NCBI RefSeq assembly: GCF_927798095.1
Contig: NZ_CAKMMF010000004.1
Coordinates: forward strand, 124,001-188,000
DNA: 64,000 nt
Direction of reading: 5' to 3'
Source of the DNA: Paenibacillus plantiphilus
GTDB taxonomy: Bacteria; Bacillota; Bacilli; Paenibacillales; Paenibacillaceae
This document shows, piece after piece, positions 55,252 through 64,000 of this stretch. Position 1 is the first letter of the stretch; the number at the start of each line of letters is the position of its first letter. The notes beneath the pieces are model-generated. The model saw only the letters and a program-made list of their open reading frames with translations. It searched no databases and had not been told where the DNA came from. The translations under genes and the position numbers were made by a program.

Positions 55252-58068
55252 TCACCTCTCTACTGTCTCCATAACGTAGGCCTCAATCGTGTCTCCCTCT
55301 TTCAGGTCGTTGAATTTATCCAGTGTTATCCCGCACTCGTAGCCCTGCGCGACTTCTTTGACATCATCCTTAAACCGTTTGAGCGATTCGATTTCTCCTT
55401 CATACACAACAATGCCATTACGGACAAGTCGTGCTTTGGCCGAGCGGGTAATTTTGCCGGATGTAATCATACAGCCAGCGATGGAACCGACCTTGGTCAC
55501 CTTGAAAATATTGCGAATTTCAGCATGGCCGATAACAACTTCCTTGAAGATCGGATCAAGCATTCCCTTCATCGCGTGCTCGATCTCGTCGATCACGTTA
55601 TAAATAACGTTGTGATGACGAATGTCTACCTTCTCCAGCTCAGCTGTCGCTTTCGCCTGCGGCTCTGGACGTACGTTAAAGCCGATAACGATCGCGTTGG
55701 AGGCCGATGCGAGAATAATATCAGACTCGGTAATCGCGCCAACGCCGCTGTGAATGATTTTGACCTGAACACCCTGGATATCGATCTTCGCAAGCGATCC
55801 CTTGAGCGCTTCAGAAGAGCCTTGAACGTCTGCCTTGATAATGACGTTCAAGTCTTTAATTTCACCTTCAACGATATGTTTATACAGGTCATCCAATGTT
55901 ATGCGCGAATGCGTGCCAAGCTCCGATTGACGGTGCTTCGTTGCACGGCGTTCCGCGATTGCCCGCGCTTTGCGCTCGTCCTCAAAGGCGAGCAGCGGAT
56001 CGCCCGCTAGTGGCACTTCCGTCAAACCTGTAATTTCGACCGGCGTGCTTGGACCCGCTTCCTTGAGCCTGCGGCCCTTGTCGTTCACCATTGCGCGAAC
56101 ACGTCCAAAGCAGTTGCCCGCTACGAAAGCATCGCCAATCTTAAGCGTACCGTGCTGGACAAGGATACGAGCAACAGGGCCCTTCCCTTTATCAAGCTCG
56201 GCTTCGATTACAGTACCGCGAGCACGCTTGTTCGGATTCGCTTTGTAGTCATTCATTTCCGCTACGAGCAAAATCATTTCGAGCAGCTCTTCAAGACCCA
56301 TGCGCTGCTTGGCAGATACGTTGACGAATATCGTGTCGCCGCCCCACTCTTCCGGAACTAGCTCATATTCTGTCAGCTCTTGCTTGATTTTGTCCGGATT
56401 TGCATCCGGCTTATCGATTTTGTTCACTGCGACAATGATTGGCACGCCAGCAGCTTTAGCATGGCTGATCGCCTCTACTGTTTGCGGCATAACGCCGTCA
56501 TCTGCAGCAACAACGATGATTGTAATGTCCGTTACTTGTGCACCCCGTGCACGCATAAGCGTAAACGCTTCGTGGCCCGGTGTATCCAGGAACGTAATTT
56601 TCTTCTGATTGATCTCGACCTGATACGCACCGATATGCTGAGTAATGCCGCCAGCCTCGCCGCTTGTTACACTCGTTTGGCGGATCGCGTCCAGCAATGT
56701 TGTTTTACCATGGTCAACGTGACCCATTATGGTAACAACAGGCGGACGGGTTACGAGATCCTCATCCTCATCCGTTTCTTCAATTGTTTCGAAATGATCT
56801 TCCTCGACCGGTATTTTCACTTCAACCTCAACGCCATATTCCGTTGCAATCAGTTGAACGGTATCCAGATCGACCTCTTGGTTAATCGTCGCCATGACAC
56901 CGAGCATAATGAGCTTCTTAATAACCTCGGAAGCATCCTTATGAAGCAGCTTGGCAAGATCGCCTACCGTCATCGTGCCGCGCACAATAATTTTCTTCGG
57001 CGTGTTGTCGACCTTCTCTTTGTAAACCTGCTGCTGCTTGCCGCGCTGATTTTTGCCGCCGCGATTGTTGCCCTTGAAGCCGCCTGATCTTGAATCATCA
57101 AACCGCTTGCCGCCGCCCGGCTTCGATGATCTTCTCTTATCATCAGCGCCGCCGGTTGAAGGACGCGAATCGAATGAACGACCTTGGCCCGGCGCTCCGC
57201 TGCGGTTCGCATCTGGACGCTGTCCGCCCTGACCGCCACCCTGGCTGCTTGCTTGACCGAAGCGTTGTCCGCCTCCGCCTTGTCCTTGGCCTGCTGGACG
57301 CTGTCCGCCACCCTGACCTTGGCCTGCTGGACGCTGCCCGCCGCCTTGTCCTCCGCCTTGACCGAAGCGTTGTCCGCCTCCGCCTTGTCCTTGGCCCGCC
57401 GGACGTTGTCCGCCCTGACCTGGTGGACGCTGTCCGCCTTGCCCTTGACCGCCTGGACGTTGACCGCCTTGGCCTGCTGGACGTTGTCCGCCCTGACCGC
57501 CTCCTTGATTGTATCGTTGGCCGCCTTGTCCTTGGCCCCCGCTATTGCCTTGACGTTGACCGCCTTGGCCGCCCTGCTGAGCCGGACGCTGCTGCTGTGA
57601 AGAACTACTTTGTTGCGTGCCAGCTGTATTTGCTTGCTGTGGCGCATTAGATTGCGCAGCCGCCGTCGGTGCTGATTCTGATTGTTGATTGGCTTGTGAT
57701 TGTGGTTGTGATTGTGGTTTCGTCGTATTCATATTCCCCTGCTGTTCCTGAGTATTTTTGTTGACCTGTCCTTGCTGGGGCTTCCGCTCCAGCTGTTGTC
57801 CTGCTTGACGATTAGTCGATTGTGTCGATGCCGATACCGTCGCATTCTCTTGCGCGCGTTTAGCTGCCGCATTTGCTTTAATGTCACGGAAGAAGCCTTC
57901 GACCTTATTGACCATTTCGTTCTCCATGACGCTCATATGGTTATTAACCGGAAGATTGAGACGCTTCAGGATCGTAATAATTTCTTTGCTGCTCATATTG
58001 AGCGACTTGGCATATTCGTAGACCCGCAATTTATCCTTGTTATCCTTGCTGTCTTGTTGTTTAGTCAA
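55252..58068 (-). CDS. infB: translation initiation factor IF-2
   Basis: A 938-residue IF-2, the GTPase that brings initiator tRNA to the 30S subunit. The N-terminal IF2_N ([22 protein letters not shown]) is followed by a Gln- then Gly/Gln/Arg-rich low-complexity stretch (about residues 75-345) with repeated [16 protein letters not shown] units, and a second IF2_N segment near 370. The GTPase has G1 GHVDHGKTT near 447, DTPGHEAF and [11 protein letters not shown]-Tu-like and C-terminal tRNA-binding domains follow. The start is TTG with GGAGG 9 nt upstream, overlapping the ylxQ stop by 8 nt. Confidence 0.97.
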   Translation of the reverse strand: MTKQQDSKDNKDKLRVYEYAKSLNMSSKEIITILKRLNLPVNNHMSVMENEMVNKVEGFFRDIKANAAAKRAQENATVSASTQSTNRQAGQQLERKPQQGQVNKNTQEQQGNMNTTKPQSQPQSQANQQSESAPTAAAQSNAPQQANTAGTQQSSSSQQQRPAQQGGQGGQRQGNSGGQGQGGQRYNQGGGQGGQRPAGQGGQRPGGQGQGGQRPPGQGGQRPAGQGQGGGGQRFGQGGGQGGGQRPAGQGQGGGQRPAGQGQGGGGQRFGQASSQGGGQGGQRPDANRSGAPGQGRSFDSRPSTGGADDKRRSSKPGGGKRFDDSRSGGFKGNNRGGKNQRGKQQQVYKEKVDNTPKKIIVRGTMTVGDLAKLLHKDASEVIKKLIMLGVMATINQEVDLDTVQLIATEYGVEVEVKIPVEEDHFETIEETDEDEDLVTRPPVVTIMGHVDHGKTTLLDAIRQTSVTSGEAGGITQHIGAYQVEINQKKITFLDTPGHEAFTLMRARGAQVTDITIIVVAADDGVMPQTVEAISHAKAAGVPIIVAVNKIDKPDANPDKIKQELTEYELVPEEWGGDTIFVNVSAKQRMGLEELLEMILLVAEMNDYKANPNKRARGTVIEAELDKGKGPVARILVQHGTLKIGDAFVAGNCFGRVRAMVNDKGRRLKEAGPSTPVEITGLTEVPLAGDPLLAFEDERKARAIAERRATKHRQSELGTHSRITLDDLYKHIVEGEIKDLNVIIKADVQGSSEALKGSLAKIDIQGVQVKIIHSGVGAITESDIILASASNAIVIGFNVRPEPQAKATAELEKVDIRHHNVIYNVIDEIEHAMKGMLDPIFKEVVIGHAEIRNIFKVTKVGSIAGCMITSGKITRSAKARLVRNGIVVYEGEIESLKRFKDDVKEVAQGYECGITLDKFNDLKEGDTIEAYVMETVER

Positions 58069-58393
58069 TATACTCCACCTCCGTAGGTTGGGTTAAGCTT
58101 CGCATAATGCTTGCCGAGAAACCGGCGTCTGTGACTGCGATTAACACGCGTTCCGATTTGCCGATTGCTTCTCCAAGCGATACACGATCGAACATTTCAA
58201 CAAGCTTCACATTGTAGGTACTGCATTTGTCCCGATATTTCTTCTTCGTATTATCTGAAGCATCGCCAGCCAATATGACAAGTCGTGCTTTACCCTGCTT
58301 CACGTTTTTGAGCACTGTTTCGTCGCCAGTGACCAGCTTGCCGGCTCTCATTGCCATGCCGAGCAGCGACAAAGCCTTATGCTTCATCATCAT
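58061..58393 (-). CDS. ylxQ: L7Ae-family RNA-binding protein YlxQ
   Basis: A protein of about 110 residues of the L7Ae/L30e/S12e fold ([39 protein letters not shown]), as B. subtilis YlxQ, presumed to bind kink-turn RNA. Three consecutive ATG codons (58387-58393) inside the end of rnpM are the likely start region, with AGGG upstream. The longer in-frame extension back to 58456 overlaps rnpM too far to be likely. Confidence 0.88.
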   Translation of the reverse strand: MMMKHKALSLLGMAMRAGKLVTGDETVLKNVKQGKARLVILAGDASDNTKKKYRDKCSTYNVKLVEMFDRVSLGEAIGKSERVLIAVTDAGFSASIMRSLTQPTEVEYID

Positions 58394-58691
58394 CAATCTC
58401 ATCCCTGCTAGCGATGAATGCATCCTGAACACTAATGAATTCCCGCTGCAGTTCATCGTATATTTCTTCGCCGACCGTCTGCTTTAACGCACGATCCAGC
58501 GACTTTGCCTTTTTGGCTAGCTTGAAGCATTCTACTTTGCCGCAAAGGTATGCGCCCCGCCCCGCCCGCTTGCCTTTCAGGTCGATGAGCAGTTCGCCCT
58601 CCGGCGTTCGCACAACGCGGATCAGCTCTTTCTTGGCCATCATCTGCTGACAAGCTACGCATTTGCGCAGCGGAATTTTTCTCGGCTTCAT
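58377..58691 (-). CDS. rnpM: YlxR/RnpM RNase P modulator (DUF448)
   Basis: A 104-residue DUF448 protein (RKCVACQQMMAKKELIRVVRTPEG, GKRAGRGAYLCGKVEC). YlxR of Firmicutes binds RNase P RNA and has been named RnpM. The Cys pairs CVAC and LCGKVEC are conserved. The ATG at 58691 has GGAGGG 8 nt upstream. It lies between nusA and ylxQ in the conserved operon. Confidence 0.9.
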   Translation of the reverse strand: MKPRKIPLRKCVACQQMMAKKELIRVVRTPEGELLIDLKGKRAGRGAYLCGKVECFKLAKKAKSLDRALKQTVGEEIYDELQREFISVQDAFIASRDEIDDDEA

Positions 58692-58748
58692 GTCATCATC
58701 CCTCCTCAACGCTCAACGTCACCGCACAGCTTATTGCCGTGGCGCCCG

Positions 58749-59846
58749 CTAATCGATCGAGACGGAATCCTGATGCATCGTGCTCATCGGCGATTTGGGA
58801 CGGCCATATTCCTGCTCGGCCTGCGTCTCGCTCTTGATATCGATTTTCCAGCCGGTCAATTTGGCAGCCAGCCTTGCATTCTGTCCTTTAATGCCGATTG
58901 CAAGCGACAGCTGATAATCCGGCACGATAACACGCGCCATCTTCTCCTGCTCATACACGATGACCTCAATGACTTTCGAAGGACTAAGCGCGTTCGCAAC
59001 ATACTCCTCCACATTCTCGGACCAGCGCACGATATCGATTTTCTCACCCTTCAGCTCGTTCACAATGGTCTGCACACGCATACCCTTCTGACCGACGCAA
59101 GACCCGACGGGATCAACCTCGACATTGCGCGAATGGACCGCGATCTTGGAGCGGAAGCCCGCTTCTCTGGCGACAGAGCGTATTTCGACAACACCGTCAT
59201 AAATTTCCGGAACCTCCAGCTCGAACAGACGCTTAAGCAGGCCTGGATGAGTACGGGAGAGGAAAATTTGCGGACCCTTTGTCGTATTCTCAACTTTAGT
59301 AATAAATGATTTCACACGGTCGCCATGCTTGAATTTGTCCGTAGGCATTAATTCTGTGAGCGGCAGCACCGCTTCCACCTTGCCCAAATCAATGAACAAA
59401 TTGCGCACATCCTGACGCTGCACAATGCCGTTCACGATATCTTCTTCCTTATCGATAAAGGCGTTGTAGATCAGTCCGCGCTCAGCCTCGCGAATCCGCT
59501 GGGTAACGACCTGCTTTGCCGTTTGCGCAGCAATGCGTCCAAAATCACGAGGCGTAACCTCGATCTCAGCGATATCATCGAGCTGGTAATGCGGGTTCAG
59601 CTCTCTGGATGCTTCAACAGATATTTCGAGCCTTGGATCAAATACCTCTTCAACAACCGTCTTGCGAGCGTATACTTTGATCACACCGTTGAACCGGTTA
59701 ATATCAACCCTTACATTCTGAGCGGTGTTAAAATTACGTTTGTAGCTGGAAATCAAGGCAGCCTCAATGGCTTCCAACAATACATCCTTGCTGATGCCCT
59801 TCTCTCTTTCGATTTCCGACAGCGCTTCTATAAAATCCATACTCAT
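58749..59846 (-). CDS. nusA: transcription termination/antitermination factor NusA
   Basis: A 365-residue NusA: N-terminal RNA-polymerase-binding domain (MDFIEALSEIEREKGI, residues 3-125), S1 domain (IVNGIVQRQDVRNLFIDLG, near 135-200) and two KH domains (VDPVGSCVGQKGMRVQTIVNELKGEKID; SLAIGIKGQNARLAAKLTGWKIDI). No C-terminal acidic repeats, as usual in Firmicutes. It stimulates intrinsic termination. A hairpin with weak T-tract in the operon leader is a plausible autoregulation site. Confidence 0.97.
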   Translation of the reverse strand: MSMDFIEALSEIEREKGISKDVLLEAIEAALISSYKRNFNTAQNVRVDINRFNGVIKVYARKTVVEEVFDPRLEISVEASRELNPHYQLDDIAEIEVTPRDFGRIAAQTAKQVVTQRIREAERGLIYNAFIDKEEDIVNGIVQRQDVRNLFIDLGKVEAVLPLTELMPTDKFKHGDRVKSFITKVENTTKGPQIFLSRTHPGLLKRLFELEVPEIYDGVVEIRSVAREAGFRSKIAVHSRNVEVDPVGSCVGQKGMRVQTIVNELKGEKIDIVRWSENVEEYVANALSPSKVIEVIVYEQEKMARVIVPDYQLSLAIGIKGQNARLAAKLTGWKIDIKSETQAEQEYGRPKSPMSTMHQDSVSID

Positions 59847-59885
59847 TGGAACTTCGTTCCCCCTCTCAAAATGGTTCCTGTCAAT

Positions 59886-60347
59886 TTAGAAAATAATAGC
59901 CAATCGGGCGCCTGCCACCTTAGCATAAGGGATTTCATGCTGCTTGCTGCCGATTTCCACCACTACGGTCTCACCGTCGAACGAGAGCAATGTCCCTTCA
60001 AATTCCTTTAATTTATTAATCGGCTCGTAAGTTGTAATAAACACATGCTTGCCAACCGCCTTGCGGACTTCGTCCGGCTTCTTGAGCGGACGCTCCGCGC
60101 CAGGGGACGACACCTCAAGAAAATAAGCATCCTTGATGGGATCATTCTCATCGAGCTTAATGCTCAGAACCTCGCTAATACGTCCGCAATCCTCGATATC
60201 AATGCCGCCTTCTTTATCAACAAACACGCGAAGGAACCAGTTGCTGCCTTCCTTCACGTATTCGACATCGACAAGCTCATACCCATTCTCGTCAAGAAAT
60301 GAATCGATCATTTCTTCAACGACGGTTTTGATATTTGCTGTACTCAA
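59886..60347 (-). CDS. rimP: ribosome maturation factor RimP
   Basis: RimP (153 aa; YlxS), needed for 30S assembly. It shows [34 protein letters not shown] and the conserved [16 protein letters not shown]. The start is taken as TTG at 60347, with GGGGGG 7 nt upstream and the protein opening STANIK. Upstream in-frame ATG codons lie in the promoter/hairpin region and are not used. It is the first gene of the operon. Confidence 0.93.
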   Translation of the reverse strand: MSTANIKTVVEEMIDSFLDENGYELVDVEYVKEGSNWFLRVFVDKEGGIDIEDCGRISEVLSIKLDENDPIKDAYFLEVSSPGAERPLKKPDEVRKAVGKHVFITTYEPINKLKEFEGTLLSFDGETVVVEIGSKQHEIPYAKVAGARLAIIF

Positions 60348-60429
60348 ATATGTACCCCCCACTGCTACTCTCAATAATTTCAATTCGTCCTGTCGTCCTT
60401 GCACAACTAAAAAGGTGTGGACAAAACGT

Positions 60430-60452
60430 AAAGAGTGGGTTTCCCCACTCTT
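60430..60452 (-). terminator. terminator-like hairpin in the rimP-nusA operon leader
   Basis: AAGAGTGGG-GAAA-CCCACTCTT on the minus strand, a 9-bp stem closed by a GNRA tetraloop, followed by the interrupted tract TACGTTTTG. It lies 30-50 nt downstream of the operon promoter, so it acts on the leader rather than only on polC read-through. Confidence 0.7.
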
Positions 60453-60488
60453 CTGCGAAAAAGTCGTATCATCAGCATTGCCAGAAAA

Positions 60489-60517
60489 ATTATACCATAA
60501 CCATAGAGTGGTGACAA
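60489..60517 (-). promoter_or_regulatory. strong sigma-A promoter of the rimP-nusA-infB operon
   Basis: TTGTCA (complement of 60512-60517) and TATAAT (complement of 60489-60494) are 17 nt apart, with an extended -10 TG (ATGGTATAAT). The expected leader is about 135 nt. Confidence 0.8.
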
Positions 60518-60558
60518 CAAATGAATTGTTGCAACAGCTTTTCGCCCACCGCTTGACC

Positions 60559-63500
60559 CTAGAATAATGAGAGCTGATTGGACTCCGGGAGCCCCCTGAA
60601 GCAGCCCATGGAGGCCAGTACCTCGACGATCGTCTTCGAAGCCTTCGACTTCTGCTGAAAATCCTCAACAGACAGAAAATCGCCATGCTCCCTGGCAGCA
60701 GCGATGTTCCGCGCCGCATTCTCCCCAACACCTGCGATTGCTGAGAAAGGAGGAATAACAGCGTTGCCATCGATAATGAAGCGCGTCGCGTCCGAGCGAT
60801 ACAGATCTACCGGCTTGAAGGAAAAGCCGCGAGCCGTCATCTCCAGCGCCATCTCAAGAAGAGAGATCGAGTTCTTCTCTTTAGGCAGCGCATTAAACCC
60901 TTTGGCCTCGATCTCCACCAGCTTGCGCAGAATCGCATCATAGCCTTGGCATAGCAGCTCCAGATCAAAGTCCTCTGCCCGAACGGTGTAATAGGTTGCA
61001 TAATAGGCAATCGGGTGATAAAGCTTGAAGAAAGCCGTTCGTACAGCGGAAATAACATAAGCGGCGGCATGCGCCTTAGGGAACATGTACTCGATCTTGA
61101 GGCAGGAATCGATATACCATTGCGGAACCTTGCACCGCTTCATCTCCTCAATCCATTCCGGCGTAAGCCCCTTGCCCTTCCGCACGCTCTCGGTAATTTT
61201 GAATGCAAGACCCGCATCCATCCCCGCCTTATAAATGAGAAACAGCATAATATCATCACGACAGCCGATTACGGTCTTAATTGTGCAGGTCCGGTTCTTG
61301 ATCAGCTCTTGCGCATTGCCAAGCCATACACCTGTTCCATGGGAAAGTCCTGATATTTGGAGCAAATCGGCGAATGAGGAAGGCTTGGTCTCCTCCAGCA
61401 TTTGACGAACGAACTTCGTTCCCATCTCCGGCACGCCGTAGGTTGCGACCGAGGTGCGGATTTTGTCCGGCATAACGCCAAGCGAATCTGTTGAGTTGAA
61501 CATGCTCATAACTTTGGGATCGTTCATTGGAATCGTTGTCGGATCAACACCTGTCAAATCTTGAAGCATCCGCATCATCGTAGGATCATCGTGACCCAGA
61601 ATATCGAGCTTCAACAGGTTCGCATCAAAGGCGTGGTAGTCAAAATGCGTCGTCTTCCATTCCGCGCTCGTATCATCAGCCGGATATTGTACCGGAGTAA
61701 TATCCTCGACTTCAATATAATCAGGTACGACGACAATTCCGCCGGGATGCTGTCCCGTGCTTCGTTTGACACCTGTACAGCCGTTAGCCAGACGCGAGAC
61801 TTCCGCTCCGCGCCATTTCTTCCCATGCAGCTCTTCATATTTCTTGGTGAATCCGTACGCCGTTTTCTCCGCTACTGTACCGATTGTGCCCGCACGGAAC
61901 ACACTCTTTTCACCGAACATCAGCTTCGTATAGTTATGGGCATGCGGCTGGTATTCGCCAGAAAAGTTAAGATCAATATCGGGAACCTTGTCGCCCTTGA
62001 ATCCAAGGAACGTCTCGAACGGAATATCCTGTCCCTCTCCCTTGAGCGGCTTGCCGCAGTTCGGACAGAGTTTGTCCGGCAGGTCAAAACCGCTTGGGTA
62101 GCTTCCATCCAGAAACCATTCACTGTATTTGCAGGCTTCACTCAGACAGGTATAATGCGCCGGAAGCGGGTTAACCTCAGATATGCCGAGAAATGTAGCA
62201 ACGACTGATGAGCCGACAGAACCACGGGAGCCAACCAGATATCCGTCCTGATTGGATTTCTTGACAAGCCGTTCCGAGATCAGATAGTTGGCGGAGAAGC
62301 CGAACTTGATAATCGGCACCAGCTCCTTCTCCAGACGCTGTACGACAACATCAGGCAGCGGCTCGCCATACTGCCTCTTCGCCGTCTCGTAGCAGGTGTT
62401 GCGTATTTCTTCATCTGCGCCCTCGATAATCGGTGTGAACAGCTTGTCCGGGAACATCTCGAACGGCTCGAACCGTTCAGCGAGCTCCACCGTGTTCTTC
62501 ACAACAACCTCATGCGCTCTGGCTTCCCCGAGGAAAGCAAACTCCGCCAGCATCTCCTTCGTCGTGCGGAAATGAGCATCCGGCTTCTGGAGATCCTTCA
62601 GCGGACTAAAGCCCGTTATTCCATTAATCGTAATGTCCCGGAAGATTTTCTCCCGATGCAGCAAATAATGGACGTTGCCTGTCGCAATAACAGGCTTGCC
62701 CAGCTTGTCACCAATCTCGCAAACGCGGCGAAGCGCCCCTTCGATCTCGGCGCGGCTTGCGACGAAGCCTTTGTCAACCAAATGCATGTAGAAGCCTACC
62801 GGTTGAATTTCCAGCACATCGTAGTAGAGAGCGACTTCCTCCGCTTCCTCCATCGATTTGTTCATAACCGTCTCGAAGAACTCGCCTCTCTCGCAGCCCG
62901 AGATGATCAATAAGCCATCCCTAAGCTCGGTCAGCTTGCTCTTGGGAATACAGGGCACACGCTTGAAATGCTCGGTATGGGAAAGCGATACAAGCTTGAA
63001 CAGGTTCTTCTTGCCGATTGCATTCAATGCGTAGATACAGCAATGGAACGGACGTGAATTGGAGAAATCCAATCCGACATAATCGTTCAGCATATGCAAG
63101 CCCGTCACATTGCGCTGGACGGCATCGCCGATCAGCCCCATGAGCACCCCGCCAAGCGCGATGGAGTCATCGATTGCCCGGTGATGATTCTCCAGACTGA
63201 CCTTATATTTGTCAGACAGCGTGTTCAACCGATGATTCTTCATCGACGGATGAAGGAAACGGGCCAGCTCCAATGTATCCAGCACAGGATTACCCACTTC
63301 TGGAAGACCATTTGCTTTGCAGGCCGCTTGAATGAAGCCCATATCAAATCGGGCATTATGCGCGACAAGCACCGCATCATCGATAAAGGTAATAAATTCG
63401 CGCAGCTTGGGCGGCAGCTCCGGCGCATCCTTCACCATATCGTTCGTAATATTGGTCAGCTGCTGGATGTTATATGGAATATCCTCATGCGGATTAATAA

Positions 63501-64000
63501 AGGTTGAGAAACGGTCAATTTCTTTTCCTTCCTTCATTTTAACGCCAGCGAGCTCGATAATTTTGTTATTAATGACCGACAGCCCCGTCGTTTCTATATC
63601 GAACACAACGTAGACCGCGCTTTCGAGTATTTCCTCACGCGCGTTCATAACCATCGGGATCGCATCATTGACCACATTTGCTTCCAGTCCGAACAGCACT
63701 TTGATATCATGCTTCTTTGCTGCTTTTGCAGCATCGGGATAACATTGCACATTGCTGTGATCTGTTATTGCGATTGCCTTGTGCCCCCACTTTGCCGCCT
63801 GCTTCACATAATCGCCAATCGGCGTTATCCCGTCCATCGTGCTCATCGTAGAGTGCAAGTGAAACTCCACTCGCTTCTCCTCTGCATCGTCCTTCATTTC
63901 TTTGGGCGCGAGCACTTCATGAAGATCGGAAGGCATCATAACTAGCTCCGGCTCCTGCATGAACCGGTCATATTCAACCCGGCCTCTTGCCTTCACCCAC
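60559..64000 (-). CDS. polC: DNA polymerase III alpha subunit, PolC type (5' end cut by window)
   Basis: The last ~1147 codons of PolC, the Gram-positive replicative polymerase with built-in proofreading; about 290-300 N-terminal residues lie outside the window. Seen in order: PHP domain ([31 protein letters not shown]), DnaQ-like exonuclease ([22 protein letters not shown]), second PHP part, zinc-binding Cys (LCPNCGKPL), catalytic palm [11 protein letters not shown], and the C-terminal helix-hairpin-helix/OB region ending [11 protein letters not shown]. The frame stays open to the right edge. Confidence 0.97.
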   Translation of the reverse strand, partial: WVKARGRVEYDRFMQEPELVMMPSDLHEVLAPKEMKDDAEEKRVEFHLHSTMSTMDGITPIGDYVKQAAKWGHKAIAITDHSNVQCYPDAAKAAKKHDIKVLFGLEANVVNDAIPMVMNAREEILESAVYVVFDIETTGLSVINNKIIELAGVKMKEGKEIDRFSTFINPHEDIPYNIQQLTNITNDMVKDAPELPPKLREFITFIDDAVLVAHNARFDMGFIQAACKANGLPEVGNPVLDTLELARFLHPSMKNHRLNTLSDKYKVSLENHHRAIDDSIALGGVLMGLIGDAVQRNVTGLHMLNDYVGLDFSNSRPFHCCIYALNAIGKKNLFKLVSLSHTEHFKRVPCIPKSKLTELRDGLLIISGCERGEFFETVMNKSMEEAEEVALYYDVLEIQPVGFYMHLVDKGFVASRAEIEGALRRVCEIGDKLGKPVIATGNVHYLLHREKIFRDITINGITGFSPLKDLQKPDAHFRTTKEMLAEFAFLGEARAHEVVVKNTVELAERFEPFEMFPDKLFTPIIEGADEEIRNTCYETAKRQYGEPLPDVVVQRLEKELVPIIKFGFSANYLISERLVKKSNQDGYLVGSRGSVGSSVVATFLGISEVNPLPAHYTCLSEACKYSEWFLDGSYPSGFDLPDKLCPNCGKPLKGEGQDIPFETFLGFKGDKVPDIDLNFSGEYQPHAHNYTKLMFGEKSVFRAGTIGTVAEKTAYGFTKKYEELHGKKWRGAEVSRLANGCTGVKRSTGQHPGGIVVVPDYIEVEDITPVQYPADDTSAEWKTTHFDYHAFDANLLKLDILGHDDPTMMRMLQDLTGVDPTTIPMNDPKVMSMFNSTDSLGVMPDKIRTSVATYGVPEMGTKFVRQMLEETKPSSFADLLQISGLSHGTGVWLGNAQELIKNRTCTIKTVIGCRDDIMLFLIYKAGMDAGLAFKITESVRKGKGLTPEWIEEMKRCKVPQWYIDSCLKIEYMFPKAHAAAYVISAVRTAFFKLYHPIAYYATYYTVRAEDFDLELLCQGYDAILRKLVEIEAKGFNALPKEKNSISLLEMALEMTARGFSFKPVDLYRSDATRFIIDGNAVIPPFSAIAGVGENAARNIAAAREHGDFLSVEDFQQKSKASKTIVEVLASMGCFRGLPESNQLSLF

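Noticed and set aside
57180-57660. Possible CRISPR-like or tandem DNA repeat
   Set aside because: The repeats are in-frame Gly/Gln-rich codons of IF-2, without uniform repeats or spacers.
60348-60770. N-terminal extension of rimP
   Set aside because: The extra codons cover the polC 3' end, the operon promoter and the leader hairpin; RimP homology begins at the TTG at 60347.

Overview
The window reads as a chromosome segment from an endospore-forming member of the Bacillales, most likely Paenibacillus or a close relative. This rests on spore genes (spoVS, spoIIIE, spoVFA/B, a SleB-type hydrolase, tepA), on a conserved gene order matching the B. subtilis recA-pnp-nusA-polC neighbourhood, and on an nrnA gene between rbfA and truB. 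Nearly every gene lies on the minus strand, so transcription runs from high to low coordinates; one MFS transporter is the only clear plus-strand gene. Both ends are cut inside genes: a large membrane protein at base 1 and polC at base 64000.

Read in the direction of transcription: polC (partial); rimP-nusA-rnpM-ylxQ-infB-rbfA-nrnA-truB-ribF (translation and RNA maturation), led by a promoter and a terminator-like hairpin; rpsO; pnp; a YlxY polysaccharide deacetylase-like protein; mlpA and dut; the spore dipicolinate/lysine cluster spoVFA-spoVFB-asd-dapG-dapA; rnjB with a long structured leader; tepA-ylzJ-spoIIIE; a sleB-like germination hydrolase with a sigma-G-like promoter; two M16 peptidase-like genes (ymfF, ymfH); ymfI, ymfJ, ymfK, rodZ; a YajQ-family gene; rimO-pgsA-cinA; recA with a LexA box; recX; rny; ymdB; spoVS with a sigma-H-like promoter; a dipeptidase; korA-korB; pduL; an esterase lipoprotein and a class-C beta-lactamase-like hydrolase.

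Between that hydrolase and miaB-ricA lies the one clearly foreign stretch (about 10.05-12.6 kb). It is AT-rich. It holds an OAS/CD-NTase-like nucleotidyltransferase directly followed by a DUF6602 protein with a PD-(D/E)XK nuclease signature, a fragment with a HEPN-type RNxxxH motif, and a small unknown gene just upstream of miaB. Its far side carries a decayed copy of the 5' part of miaB in the same orientation, as expected if an element entered miaB while supplying a replacement 5' end, or if this region was duplicated. The nucleotidyltransferase-nuclease pair is the best candidate for an undescribed (probably defence) system here.

The left 8 kb hold ricA, an iron-containing alcohol dehydrogenase, the MFS transporter, a signal peptidase I operon with DUF4184 and DUF3889 proteins, a secreted or anchored hypothetical protein, and the partial GATase-like membrane protein. 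No rRNA, tRNA, CRISPR array, insertion sequence or prophage was seen. Many starts are TTG or GTG; the choice was made from Shine-Dalgarno spacing.
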